Origin: Vanilla planifolia | Lineage: Eukaryota; Streptophyta; Magnoliopsida; Asparagales; Orchidaceae | Assembly: GCA_023846275.1 (NCBI GenBank) | Contig: JAIUJO010000069.1 | Coordinates: 2,507,274 to 2,571,273, forward strand | DNA length: 64,000 bases | Direction of reading: 5' to 3' | Shown here: piece after piece, positions 13,835-27,645 of the stretch | Position numbering within the stretch: position 1 is the stretch's first letter | Layout: each line of letters opens with the position of its first letter | Made by a program: the position numbers and the translations under genes | Notes under the pieces: model-generated | Seen by the model: the letters and a program-made list of their open reading frames with translations, nothing else | Database searches by the model: none | What the model was told of the DNA's origin: nothing

Positions 13835-16300
13835 TTTAGCGACTTTATGGGATGTTTTAAATGAGATTTGATTTGATGACTGAGGATATTGCATATGATC
13901 TCTTTAGTAATTTGGATTACAACTTTCCTATACAATGTTACTCATTTTTCAAATGTTTTTTCTTATTTAGTGACATTAATATGTGACTTCAATTCTCCTT
14001 TCATGTGACATTTACTTCACTGTAATTTCCTCATGCTACATTTCAATAATTTATCAAATCTTATTTTAATACAAACTAACATAATATTAAAATAATGATT
14101 TATTACATTAACACTTCTTTACTTTTGTAATTTATAATAAATCAAAAAAATGTTTGATTGGTACAAAACAATCATCATTGGACTCTTGTCTAAAATTTCT
14201 ATCAAATTAAATATTAAATTTAATATTTTGAAATATTTTTATTTTTCTATGATTTTGGCACACCTTAATAAAATATCTAATTTATGCCTTATTTGATGAC
14301 CAATAATATCAAACTCGATCCCTTTAGCATCTTGGAATGTATGTTTTTTATACAATTTATCACATATCTTCAATTGTTTTGCATTGTTTTAGTTATATTA
14401 CTATGTAACTCTAAATATCCAAATATGTGATCTTTACCAATTTGGTTATATTATGGTACTTCAATTTATCTCATTTCATTATTAATACATATCTCCATGA
14501 TATTAAAAAAATAATTTATAATTACTCATGTATATTTACTTTAGTAATTCACATTAGTTAGAAATAAGGTAAAATTGATCAAAAAAAATATCATTTGATT
14601 CATCTCGGTAAACTCTTTCCAATGAAATATTCATTTTCTATTTTTAAATATTTTTTTCTAAAGTTTTGGCATGCTTTCTAAGAGATTTTGATTCATATCT
14701 ACTTTAATGATCGAGGATGTTTCTCTCAATCTTCTTAGAATCTTGGAATACAACTTTACTATACAATTTATATTAGTTTTTTGAATTTTTTGCTCTGAGT
14801 TGGTTATATTATTAGGTTTCTTTAAACATCCTTTCATGTGACCTTTGCATCACATTTATTTTGTGGTATTACATTGCTTCAATTTATCTCATTTTAACTT
14901 TAATAAATATTTACTTATTATTAAAATAATAATTTATTATTTTTATTATTTATTCTTATTTAATTTGAAAACTATTGTAATTTTAAATAAATTTTTATGA
15001 AGGAAAAACTAAATTTTATTAGACTCATATTAATAAACTATATTTAATTAAATATTCATTTTATATTTTTAAATATTTTGTTTTATATGGTAACTAAATA
15101 CTTCAAAAAATCTTTTGATTCATATATGATTTAGTGATCGAGGATGTTACATTCGATCACTTTAGTGTAGTATGCAATTTTCTAGTACATTTATCTCATT
15201 TATTGTAATCATTTTTTATTTAGATACATTATATTGAGTCAATTTATCTAATTTTGTTTATAATATATACTTACTTAATCATAAAAATAATAATTTTTAT
15301 TATTTATTCTTATTTTTTGTTTTTTAATTTGTATGAATTTTAAATAAGGTTCAATTGAGATAAAACAAATATTGTTGGACTCATCTCAACGAGTGTAATC
15401 TAATTAAATAGTTATTTTAATATTTTAAATTTTTTTTATGTTTTTGATGTATTTCATAAGTTATTTAGATTCATGCCTAATTTGGCAGTCAAGGATGATA
15501 CAAACGACATTTTGGATACGTTGGAATGTAAATTTTCTTTATAAATTATCTTGTTTCTTGAAATGTTTTTCTTTGATTTGATTATATTATTATGTAACTC
15601 AAACGTTTTACTTGTGTGACCCTTGCATCATTTTAATTTAGCTATACTACATTTTTGCAATTTATATCATTTTAATTTTCTTATAAATATTTCTTATTTT
15701 CTATTCTTATTTCGTTTAGAAATCTTTAGCAATTCCAAAAAATGTCTTATCGAGGCTAAAGAAATGTCATTGCACTTGCTTGTACAAGTTTTAACTAATT
15801 AAATATTCTTTTTAGCATTTTTAAAATATTTTATTTTTTATATCCTTTGTGATACATTTAAATTTATACATTATTTGTCGAATGAGATTGTAATACTCAA
15901 ACTTCATAATAACTTTAAATGCACCATTCTAAAACTATGTATCTCTTTTGTTGATTTTTTTTAATTTTTTTTAAATTTCTAAGAAATTATAATTCTCTCT
16001 CACATCACCCTGAAATCACTTTGATTTTAGTGTTTTATATTATCTTCAATTTTTCTTATTTCAATTTTAATATATATTTACTTAATATTAAAATAATAAT
16101 TCATTATTTTTAAGATTATTTATTTTTTGAATTTGTTGTAATTTTAACTGATGTTTGATCTAGATGAAACAAAATTGATTAGACTCACCTTGATGAGATC
16201 TATCAAAGTAAATATTCATTTTTTAATTTTTAAATAATGTATTTTCTTTTATTTTTCTAGACTTTAAATTTCATTTCAAATCATACATGATTGGATGATT

Positions 16301-16860
16301 CAGAATGTTACACTTGATCAACATATTATCTTGGAATGTAACTTTCTCATACAATTTATTGCTTTGCCATTTGACAGGAAACAAACATAGTAAGACTCAT
16401 CTTAATGAGCCCTATTTAATTAAGTGTTATGAAATATTTTTTTTATATTTTGAAATGTTTAATTTCTAAAGTTTGGGGTAACTTCATGAGGGATTTATAT
16501 TTTTGCTTGATTTGATGATCGAGGATGTTACACTTGATTTTCTTAGTATATTGGAATTCAAATTTCTTATATAATTTATCTCATTTCTTTAATTTTTTCT
16601 TTGAATTAGATTTATTATTATGAAATTTTCTCTAATATGTCCTTCATACCTTTATGATTTGGCTATATTACTTTAACTTAATTCATCTCCTTTCATCTTT
16701 AACATATATTTTTTTAATATTAAAATAATACATTAATTTTATTTATCTCCTTAGTATCATATAATGCAACTTTGCCACACAATTTAGCTCATTTCTCCAA
16801 TTTTCTTAGCTTTGAGTTCATTATTTTGCTATGAAATTCTAATCCTCCTTTTATGTACGA
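16301..16860 (+). repeat. Run of shortened satellite monomers
   Basis: The GATGTTACACTC/CTCCTTAG anchors come at about 16301, 16525 and 16745, so spacing falls from about 415 to about 220 bp. The first short unit jumps from the AATTTATTGCTTTG part directly to the AAACAAACAT/CTCATCTTAATGAG part. The second jumps from TTAATATTAAAATAATA to CTCCTTAGTATC. Each has lost about 190-200 bp of internal sequence. Confidence 0.75.
16528..16635 (+). repeat. Left arm of a 108-bp inverted repeat
   Basis: This arm is ordinary satellite sequence beginning TTACACTTGATTTTCTTAG. Its reverse complement is found at 16865-16972. Comparing the two base by base I count about 10 differences in 108 positions, about 91 percent identity, with no indels. 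The loop between the arms is 229 bp of satellite sequence. Confidence 0.9.
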
Positions 16861-16864
16861 TGTT

Positions 16865-16972
16865 TTAGAAAAAATTTCATAGTAATAAATCTAATTCAAA
16901 GAAAAAATTAAGGGACTGAAATAAATTATATAGGAAATTTTAATTCCAGTGTACTAAGAAAATCAAGTGTAA
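16865..16972 (-). repeat. Right arm of the 108-bp inverted repeat (satellite in reverse)
   Basis: This is the only place I found in about 31 kb of AT-rich satellite where the monomer runs backwards: the words CTAATTCAAAG and CTAAGAAAATCAAGTGTAA are complements of the usual boxes. It pairs with 16528-16635. Forward satellite order resumes at about 16985 (AATTCCTAGCAATTCCAAAC). Confidence 0.9.
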
Positions 16973-19900
16973 TTCTATTTTAATTGGTATAATTCCTAGC
17001 AATTCCAAACAAGGTATGTTTAAAGAGAAACAAATGACATTTAACTCACCTCAATGACATATATCGAATAAAATATTTATTTTTAATTTTTAAAATATTT
17101 TTAGACTGATGATGCATTTGGAAAATATTCTAATATGTATCATATTGGATAATTAATGATCTTACACTTGATCTTCATAGAATTTAGGAATACAACTTTG
17201 CTATATAATTCATCTCATTTCATGAAGGTTTTCACTTTTATTTTGTTATATTACCATTTAATGCTAAAAATCCTCTAAAGTGACTTTTACATCAGTTTAA
17301 TTTGCTTATAATATATTAATTCAATTAATCTTATTTTAGCTTAATATATTTTTACTTTAGATTAAAGTAATAAATTATAATTGTTTATATTATATAAATT
17401 TTTAATTATTGTAAATCCTAAATAAGTCTAGTTAAGCTAAAACAAATGTCATTGAAGTAGTCTCGATGACCTCTATGCAATTAAGTATTTTTTAATTGTT
17501 TTATTTTTTATAGTTTTAGCACACTTTATAAGGCATTTTAATTTGTATATGAATTATCATTATGAATATTACACATGATTTCTTTATTATCTTGGAACGT
17601 AACTTTCTTCTAAAATTTATCTCATTTCATTAATTTTTTTATTTTGATTTAGTTATATTCCTATGTAACAATAAATCTCTTCTCATGTGACCTTTACTTC
17701 CCAATAATTTAGTCATATTACTCTACTTTAATTTATTTAATTCAAGAATTAATATTTATTCTCTTCATACTATTATAATAATTAATTATTAATTATTCTT
17801 ATTTATTTTTGTAATTCTCAATAAATACAAATGATGTTTTATCGATACAAAAAATACATCATTGGACTTATATTTGTGAGCTTTATCAAACTAAATATTC
17901 ATTTCTATATTTTTAAATGTTTTAATTTCTATGGTTTTGGCACTCTTTAAAAGTGATTTAATTTTTTTTATGATTGAAAATGCTACACTCAATCTTAGTA
18001 GTAACTTAGAATGAAGCTTTCTATTTTAAATTATTTAATTCCTTTGAAACTTTTCTTTTGATTTGGTAATATTATTGTTCAACTCTAAATCTCTTCTCAT
18101 GTATCTTTTATAGCACCTTTATTTAGTTATATTACATTGATTCAATTGATCTTATTTCAATTTTAATCTATATGTACAAATTATTTAAAAAATAATTTAT
18201 TATTATTTAAGTTATCTCCATTGGTAATTGACTTTAACCCAAATATGGTCTAACTGAGATGTAACAAATGTCATTTGAATCAACTCGATTTAGCTGAATC
18301 CAAATAATTATTTCTTCTTCATATTTTGAAAGTGTTTTACTATTTAGGGTTTTATATGCTTTAAGTGAGATTTTTATTTAACCCCAATTTGACTATTAAT
18401 GATGTTATACTTGACCTCCTTAGTCTTTTAAAATGTAACTATACCATTCAAATTTTGTCATTTCATTAAACTTTTTACTTTGAAGGAGTTCTATAACTAC
18501 AAAACTCTAACTCTCTATATCTGTGGCATTTAGGTTACTTTTATTTGGTTATATTATATGGCTCCAAATTGCCTTATTTTAGCTTTACAATATATTTACA
18601 TAATATTAAAATAATAATTTATTATTATGTATTATTATTTATTTTTTAAATTGTAGTAATTATAAAAATGACCCATTCAAGAAAGAACTAATGTCATTTT
18701 TAATTCTCATATTTTTATCAATATTATTTCTATGGTTTTGGCACTCTTTATATGAGATTTTTATTCATAATAGAATTAATAATAAAGGCTATTATAGTAG
18801 ATCTCTTTACAATCAAGAAATAACATTTTCACAAACAATTTATCTGATTTCTTCAAAATTTTCTTTTCTATTTTGTTAAATTTCCATGTAACATTAAATC
18901 TTCTCTTACATGCCATTATATCATTTCTATTTAGTTATATTATATTATTACAATACATCACTTTTTAGCATTAATATATAATTTCCTAATATTAAAGTAG
19001 TAATTTATTATTATTTATGCTAACTTTCTTTGTTAATTTAAAATAATCCATTTTGGGTCAGATCGAGACAAAATAAATGTTGTTTGACTTGATTTGATAG
19101 GATCCATCCAATTAAATGTTCATTTTTATATTTTAAAATTTTTTTATATTTTTTGCACTATTTATGAGATGTTTTCGTATATACCTTATCTGATGATCGA
19201 AGATGTTGCCCTTCAACTTATTAGTGTCATAGAATCAAGAATTTTTAATAATTTATTTTTTTCCTCAAATGCTTTGTTTTGATTTTGTTTTATTATTATA
19301 GAACTTTAGCACTCTTTCACTCTCTTATGACCCTTACATCACTTTGATTTGGTTATATTATATTGCTTTAATTTATCTCATTTTTGCTTTAATATATATA
19401 TATATTACTTATTATTGAAATAATAATTTATCTTTAGATTGCTTATTTATTTATTTAATTCATAATAATTCGAAATGAGGTATGACCAAGATAAAACAAA
19501 TATTGTTGGACTCATCATAATGAGCTCTATCAAATTAAAGTTTTTTATATATTATGAGACATCTTGATTCATACCTCACTTAATGGTTATGGCATTATAT
19601 TGATGGCCATAGCATCTCAGAAAATAACTTTCATTTAAAATGTATTAGATTTCCTTGTAGTTTTTAATTTGATTTGGTTATATTTCTTTATAACTCCAAA
19701 TCTTGAGCCATGTAATTTTTTCATTGCTTAGATTTGGAAATATTACATTACTTTAGTTTATTTTATTTTAGTTTTACTTAATATTTACATAATATTAAAA
19801 TAATAATCTATTAATATTTTTTATAATTAAATTTGGTAAATGGTTGTATTTCCAAATAAGTTCTAATTAAGGTGAAGAAAACTATCATTAGATTAGTCTC

Positions 19901-22900
19901 AATGTGCTATGTCTAATTAAATATTTATTTTTAAATTTTTAATTATTCTATTTTCTTGTGTTTTTATCTTATTTTTATGCTGATTTTGATTTATAACTTA
20001 TTTGATAGTTAAGGATGTTAAATATGATCTTATTAGTATCTCAAAATATAACTTTCATGTCTAATTTATCTTATTTCTTTAAATTTTTCTATTTTTTATT
20101 ATATTAAGTTGTAACCCTAAATATCATCTAAATGACCCTTAAATGACCCTGATTTATTTATATTACATTTTTGTAATTTATGATATTTTATTTTTATATA
20201 TATTTACTTAATATTAAAATAACATTTTATTTGTTAGTTATGCTTATTTACTATGATAATTCTTAGAAATTCTAAATAACGTTCGATCAAGATGGACAAA
20301 ATGTCGTTGGACTTGTCTCGACGAGCTTTATAAAATTTAATATTTTGTGTATTTAAAATTTTCTATTAGACTAATGTTTTAGCACACTTTAAGAGAGATT
20401 TTCATTTGCATCTGATTTTGTCATTAAAGATTTTACACTTGAACTTTTAACTACCTAAGAATGCAATGTTCTTATATAATCTATCTCAATCTTCAACTTT
20501 TTTGCTCTTATTTGATTATATTACCATGAGATTCTACCTCTCTTTTTACATGTCTTTTGCTTCATTTTGATTTTTTTATGCCACATTATCTTAATTTATT
20601 TTATTTTTGTCTTAATATCGATATTTACTTAGTATTGAAAGAATAATTTATTATCATTTCTCTTTATTTACTTTATTAAATAGTAGTTGCTGCAATTGAG
20701 GTCTAATCGAGATTAGACAAATATAGTTAATTCATCTTCAAAGGCTCTATTTAATTAAATGTTTATTTTTTAAAAAAATTTAAATATATTATTTTCGAAG
20801 AATTTGGCATGCTTTAATAGATGTTTCCATTCGTACTATAGTTTTTGACTATGGATGTTACACTCAATCTTTTTATTGCCTGGAATTCATCTTTTAATTG
20901 GAAATTATCTTATTTATTAAAATGTTTGACTTTGATTTCGCTATATTATTATTTAACTATAAATCTACCCTTATGTGGCCTTCATATTACTTTGGCTTGG
21001 TTATGTGAGATTGGTTCAATTATCTTATTTCAATTTTAATATATATTTGTTTGACAAAAAAATATTTCTTATTTATATTTTTTACTTTATTAATTCGAAG
21101 TAATTTAAAAATTGGTCGAATTCATATGAAACAAATGTCATTGGACTCATCTCAATGAGCTCTATTTAGTTAAATATTTATTTTCATATTTTTAAACATT
21201 ATCATTTTTATCTTTTAGCCTATTTAATGAGACATTTCGAATTGTACCCTATTTGATTATCGAGGATATCACATTCCATTTCTTTAATAGCTTAGAAAGC
21301 AATTATCCATAAAAATTATCCCATTATTTCAAAGTTTTGGCTTTGTTTTGGATATATTATAGCAAAACCTCAAATCTCTTTTGGCGTGGCCTTTAAATTA
21401 CATTTATGTGGTTTTATTATGTCATTTGAAGTTATTTAATTTCAATTGTAGAATATATTTTCTTGATATTAAAATAATAATTTATTATTTTTTGTACTTA
21501 TTTTCTTTGGAAATTCATAATAATTCCAAAGAGGCTTGGTTAAGGTAATGCAAAAGTTGTTGTATTTTCCTCGATGAACAATATCCAATGAAATATTTAT
21601 TTTTATAATTTTTAATATGTTTATGAGGATTCTTACATGTTCTATGACACATTTTGATTCCTAAATTATTTGATGATTGATCATGTTACACTCGATCTGA
21701 TAAAATATTTGATGCAACTTTCTTATACAATTGATCTCATTCTTTTAAAGTTTCACGTTGATTTAGTCAAATTATTGTCTAACTCATAATCTTCTACCTT
21801 ATGACTTTTACTTGCTTTTGTTTGATTATATTATATTTGCTTTAATTCATCTCATTTTATCTTCAATATATATTTACTTAATATGAAATAATATTCAATT
21901 TATATTTATGCTTATTTACTTTACTAATTCAAAGTAATTCCAAACAATGTCCAATCTAAATGAACCAAACATTATTGGTCTCCTCTTAACAAGATTTATC
22001 TAACTAAATAATCATTGTTTTATTCTTAAATATTCTATATCAATAGAGTTTTTCTATGCTTTATCCAAGTTCTTTTAAAATGTTACAGTTTAATTTGATT
22101 ATATTACAATGATTTTTAACTATCTTCCCAAGTGACATTTACTTAACCATTATTTTGTTATATAACATTGCTTCAATTTATCATGTTTCATCTTTAATAT
22201 ATATTTTGAATAATATTAGAATCTTTTTTTGCTATTTTTGGTTATTTACTATGGTAAGTTGTTGTGACATGTAACGACATTTGATTAAGAAGAAACAAAT
22301 GTCATTCAACACTCCTTTACGAGCTTTATCTGATTGCATATTTATTTTTATTTTTCTTTAATATTTTTATTTTCTTGATTTTTTTGAATTCCTGAAGAAA
22401 CATTTTATTTTGAACTTGATTTGATGATCAAATTTGTTATCGTCGATCTCCTTAGTAATTTGGAATAAAACATTCCTATGCAATTTATCTCGTTTCTTAA
22501 AACATTTTCCCTTTGATTATGATATCTTACTATATAACTCTATTTCTCTTCTCCTGTGACCATTACATCACTTTGATTTATTATATTATGTTATTTCAAT
22601 TTATTCTAATTCAAAGTTAAAATTTTTCTACTTAACATTAAGAGAATAATTTCTTATTATTTATACTTATTCACATTGGTAATTGCAACTAACCTTAAGG
22701 AAGGTCAAATCAAGAGAAAACAAATGTTATTAAACTAAGCTTAACAAGTATTATCAAATAAAATTTTCATTTCCATATTTTTAAATATTTTTATTTTTTA
22801 ATTTTTGGCATGATTTAAGATACATTTGTATCAATACTTAATTTGGTGATTGATGTTATAAATGATCAACTTATAATACCTTAATTGGTCAAAAATGTTT

Positions 22901-25900
22901 TGCTTTGATTTGGTACTAAAAAATACTAATTCTACCCATGGTGACCATTAAGTATCTTTTATTTGTCTAGTACAGTTCTTAACAATATCTTACTTTAACA
23001 ATAATAAATATATTTTTATGTAATGTTAAAATAATAATTTTTTTGTTTATGCTTATTTAATTTATAAATTTGTATTAATTACAAACAAGGTCCCTTCAAA
23101 AAGAAAAACATTAACAGGTTAATCTCAATGAGCTTTAAATAATTAAATATTTATTTTTATTTATAAATATTTTCATTTTTTGGAATTCATTTACGTAAGA
23201 TATTTATTGTACCATATTTGATGGTCAAGGATATTATATGTAAACACCTGAAAAAAATTGAATTCAACTTTCTCATATAATTTATTTTATTTCTTCAAAG
23301 TTTTGCTTTAACTGATTTTAGTATTATGTAACCTCGATCTCATCTCATGTGACCTTTACAATATTATTATTTAGTGGTATTACATAGCTTCAGTTTATAA
23401 CATTTACAATTAATATATAATGACTCAATATTTAAGTAATAAATTATATTGTTTATTTTTTTAATTGCTTTAAAAGAGATATTATGAATCATACATAATT
23501 TGATGGTAAAGGGTGTTACACTTGATATCTTTCATATCTTGGTATGAACATTATTATATATTTACTTAAATTTTAATTATAATTTATTATTATTTATAGT
23601 TTAGTAATTCGTAGTTACTCTAAATGACATTTCATCAAAAAGAAAAAACATTGTCAAACTTGTCTATATGAGCTCTATCAAATTAAGTATTCTTTTTTTA
23701 TATATTTCAAAATTTTAATTTCTATTATTTTGGTAATCTTTTAGAGATATTTTGATTTGTAGATGGTTTAATGATAAAACATGTCACACTTTATCTATTT
23801 TGTATCTTTGACTGTAATTTCTTATATAGTTTATCTCAATTATTTAAAGGTTTTGTTTTGATCTTCTTATAGTAATGTTTATCCTAAATTCTCCTCCCAT
23901 GTGATCTTTACTTATCTTCGATAATATTACATTATATTACTTCAATTAGTCTTATTTCAACTTTAATATATATCTATGTAACATTTGAAAAATAATTTAT
24001 TATTATTTAAGTTATTCCCTTTGAAAATTGATATTAACCTCGAATAAGGCCTAATATAATGGAAAGAAATGTCGTTGAAGTCATCTCAATGAGCACAATC
24101 AATTTAAGTAATCATTTCTATACTTTTTTTTTATTTTTGAAGATTTTAGCATGCATTATGAGACATTTTGATTCATCTGTGACTTAATGATTAATAATTT
24201 TAAACCTCTTTAGTATCTCAAAATAATGTTCTCATATAATTTATTTTATTTTTTAATTATTTTGCTTTTATTTATTTATATTGCTATGAAACTATAATTC
24301 TCCACCCTTGTGATGTTTACATTGCGTTGATTTGGGTACATTTTGTTACTTTAATGATCTCATTTTATATTTAATATACATTTATATAATATTAATTAAT
24401 TAATTAATTATTATTATTTTTATTTATTTTAGGAATTCATTGTATTTACAAACAGGGTTGGATGGAGACAATTCAAACATCATTTCAACAATTTATTATT
24501 TTTATTTATAAATATTTTTTTTTATTTTTTAAGCAAGCTTCATAAGAGATTTTATTTTGAATCAGATTTAATGATTGAGGATGTTACTAATAATCTACTT
24601 TAAATATTAAAATGTAACTATCCCACATAATTTATCTCACTTCAAATTTGTTTATTTGATTTGGTTGTATTTTTATGTATTTCTAAATCTCCTCTCATAT
24701 GAAATTTGCATTATTTTTATTTTGATATATTAAATTTCTCTTATTTAGCTCATTTAAGTTTTAAATATCTGTACTTAATGCTAAAATAATACTTTATTGA
24801 TATTTAATCTCATTTAACTTCATAATTAGCAATAATTCCAAATGAAGTCTGTTTGATGAGAAATAAGATTCATTAGACTCATCTCTATGAGCTACATTAA
24901 ATTAAATATTGATCTTTTATATTTTTAAATGCTTTACTTTTTTATGGTTTTATCTTCTTAGTAAGGAACTTTAATTTGTATGTGATTTAACGATTGATGA
25001 TGCTACATTAATTTTCATTAGTAAGTGTCAATTACGACTTTCTTAACAAGCTATCAAATCTGCTTCACATTTTTTGCTCTAATTTTGCTATGTTAATATA
25101 TAACCCTAATTCTCCTCTTGATTTGTCTTTGCATTGCTTTGATTTAACTCTATTAGAGTGCTTCATTTTTTCAAATTTAAGTTTTAATATTTATTTGTTA
25201 CTTTTAAAATAATAATTTATTATAGTTTGTGCTTATTTATATTATTAACTCAAAGAAAATGCACTAAACGTTTGATCGATAAGAAACAAACGTATTTGGA
25301 CTAATCTTCACAAGTTCTATTTAATTAAGTTTTCATTTTCTTACATTTTTGGATATTTTATTTTGTATTATTTTAGAAAGTTTTATGATATATTTTGATT
25401 TATACCTGATTTAATAATGAAAGATGTTAAACTCAATCTCCTTATCTTGATAAGCTATATACAAAAAAATAATAACTTTTTATTTTTAAATATTTTATTT
25501 TCTATTTTCAAGGCATGCTTTATTAGTCATTTTGATTTATACATTATTTTATGTTTGTGGACATTACAATCGATCTTCTATAGATCTTTAAGTGTAAATT
25601 CTTATCTTTTTTTTCATATTTATTCAAATGTCATGCTTTTATTTTCTTCTATTACTTTGAAACTAAAATTATCATCTCAAGTGAACCTTACAATGGTACC
25701 ATTTGGTTATATTTCTTTTGTACTATTTATCTCATTAATATTTTATTATATATTTTAATTAAAATATTATTTTTTTCATTTACCAATATTTACTTTGGTA
25801 ATTCCTTGTAATTTCAAAATTATTTCGATCAGGACTAAATATGTCTTTTGAGTCATCTCAATGAGCAATACCCATAAAAGTTTCATTTCTATATTTTAAA

Positions 25901-27645
25901 ATATTTTATTTTTTAGATTTTTCGCATGCATTGTTAGACATGTCAATTCCTATTTAATTTAATGATCAAGGATTTTACAACCATTATTCTAAATAACTTG
26001 GAATGTAACTTTTTTATATAATTTATCTCATCTATAAACTTTTTTTCTTTAAAAAAGCTATATTATTAAGCAACTCTAATTCTCATTTCTTGTGAGTTTT
26101 ACATCTTTTTGATTTGGTTATATTACATAACTTCAATTAATCTCACTTAAACTTTAATATAATTTACCTAAAATTTTAAAAAAAACTTTAATATTTTTTA
26201 TGCAAATTTAATTTTGTAATTTTTGTAATTCTCATCAAGGTCAATTCAAGAAGAAATAATTATTGTTTAACTCTTTTTAATGACCACTTTCTAATTAATT
26301 ATCTATTTTTATATTTCAAAATATTTTATTTATTTGTGTTTTGTCATAATTTGTGAGACACTTTGATTTGTAAATTATTTGATAAATAAGGATATTATAC
26401 TTGATCTCTTCAGTAACTAGGCGAAACTTTCTTGCAAAATTTATCTCATTTCTTCAAAAGTTTCTCTTTAATTTAGTTATATTACTATGAAATTCCAATT
26501 CTCCTTTCTTATGACCATTGCATTATTTTTATTTGAACATATTTCATTACTTCAATTTATACAATTTTAGTTTTAATATATGCTTACAAAATATTATAAG
26601 AAAAATTTCTTTTTATGTTTATTTACTCCATTAATTCATTATAATTTTAAATGAAGTTCTATTAAAATGACAAAATGATCTTCGAACTCATCTTGATAAT
26701 CTCTACCTATATAAATATTGATTTTAACAATTATAAATGTTTTAAAGTGTTTTTACATGCTTTATGAGATGCTTTGATACTTACATTATTTAATGATTAA
26801 GTATAGTTTGCTTGATCTTCTTAGTATCTTGGAATATAACTTTTTAATATAATTTATCATTATTTCAAATTTTTATTTTGATCTACTAATATTCCTATGT
26901 AGCTCTAAATCACCTCTCCTATGACCCTTAAATCAATTTCATTTTGTTATATTATAGTTTTTCAAGTTATCTCACTTTAGCTTTAATATATATCCCCCTA
27001 ATATTAAAGGAATGGTTTTTATTATTTATGCTTATTTACTTTCATGTCATGTGGTTATTCAAAATATGGTTTGGTTGAGGTGAAACAATATCATTGGTTC
27101 ATTTCAATGCTGTATATCCTATTAAATTTTAATTTTTATGCTTTAAATGTTTTCTCTTCAAATATTTTCGCATGTTTTAAAAGATATTTTGATTCATATC
27201 TGATTTATTGATTGAGGATGTCACACTTAATCTCCTAAAAATCATAAAATACAAATTTCTTATACAATTTATCTTATTTGTTCAAATATTTTTCTTTGAA
27301 ATGGTTATGTTACTTTGAAACATAACTCTTCTCTTATGCAGACTTTAGATCGACATGATTTGGTTTTATTACATTGACTAAAACAATTTTATTTCAATTT
27401 TAATATATATATATTTAGTTAATATTCAAATCCTTTCATAGAGTTATTTATTCTTATTTTCATTTGTAATTTGCATTAATTCTAAAGATTATGAGATTCA
27501 TCACAACAAGCTCTATCCAAAAAAAGTGTTCATCTTATTTTTAAATCTTTTATTTTTTTTAGTTTTAGCTCTCGTTAATAGACATTTTGATTCATACAAA
27601 TTAAATATTATAGATTTTCTTTATATTCAAAATAATAATTTATTT

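Larger units (their letters stand above)
573..27645 (+). repeat. AT-rich satellite array, about 415-bp monomer, left block
   Basis: The same series of boxes recurs in one orientation throughout. In order these are AGTATCTTGGAATGCAAC, AATTTATCTCATTTC, TTTGATTTGGTTATATTAC, ATGTAACTCTAAATCTCC, a second TTTGATTTGGTTATATTAC, TTAATATTAAAATAATAA, AATGAGCTCTATCTAATT, TTTGGCATGCTTTATGAG and GATGTTACACTCAATCTCC. Using the AGTATCTTGG box as anchor, I place copies near 8544, 8938, 9346, 9762, 10184, 10600, 11011, 11431 and 11846, so spacing is 394-422 bp and mostly about 415 bp. That gives roughly 65 units, counting shortened ones. Neighbouring units differ a lot, perhaps a quarter of positions by eye, so the array is old and poorly homogenised. 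Open frames here are short, AT-driven and have no recognisable domain. I do not recognise the satellite family. Confidence 0.85.

Noticed and set aside
25417-25758. 113-codon frame in the AT-rich satellite, hydrophobic
   Set aside because: Lies in a monomer with an internal deletion. TTT/ATT-rich DNA gives Phe/Ile/Leu strings by chance, and neighbouring monomers do not keep the frame.
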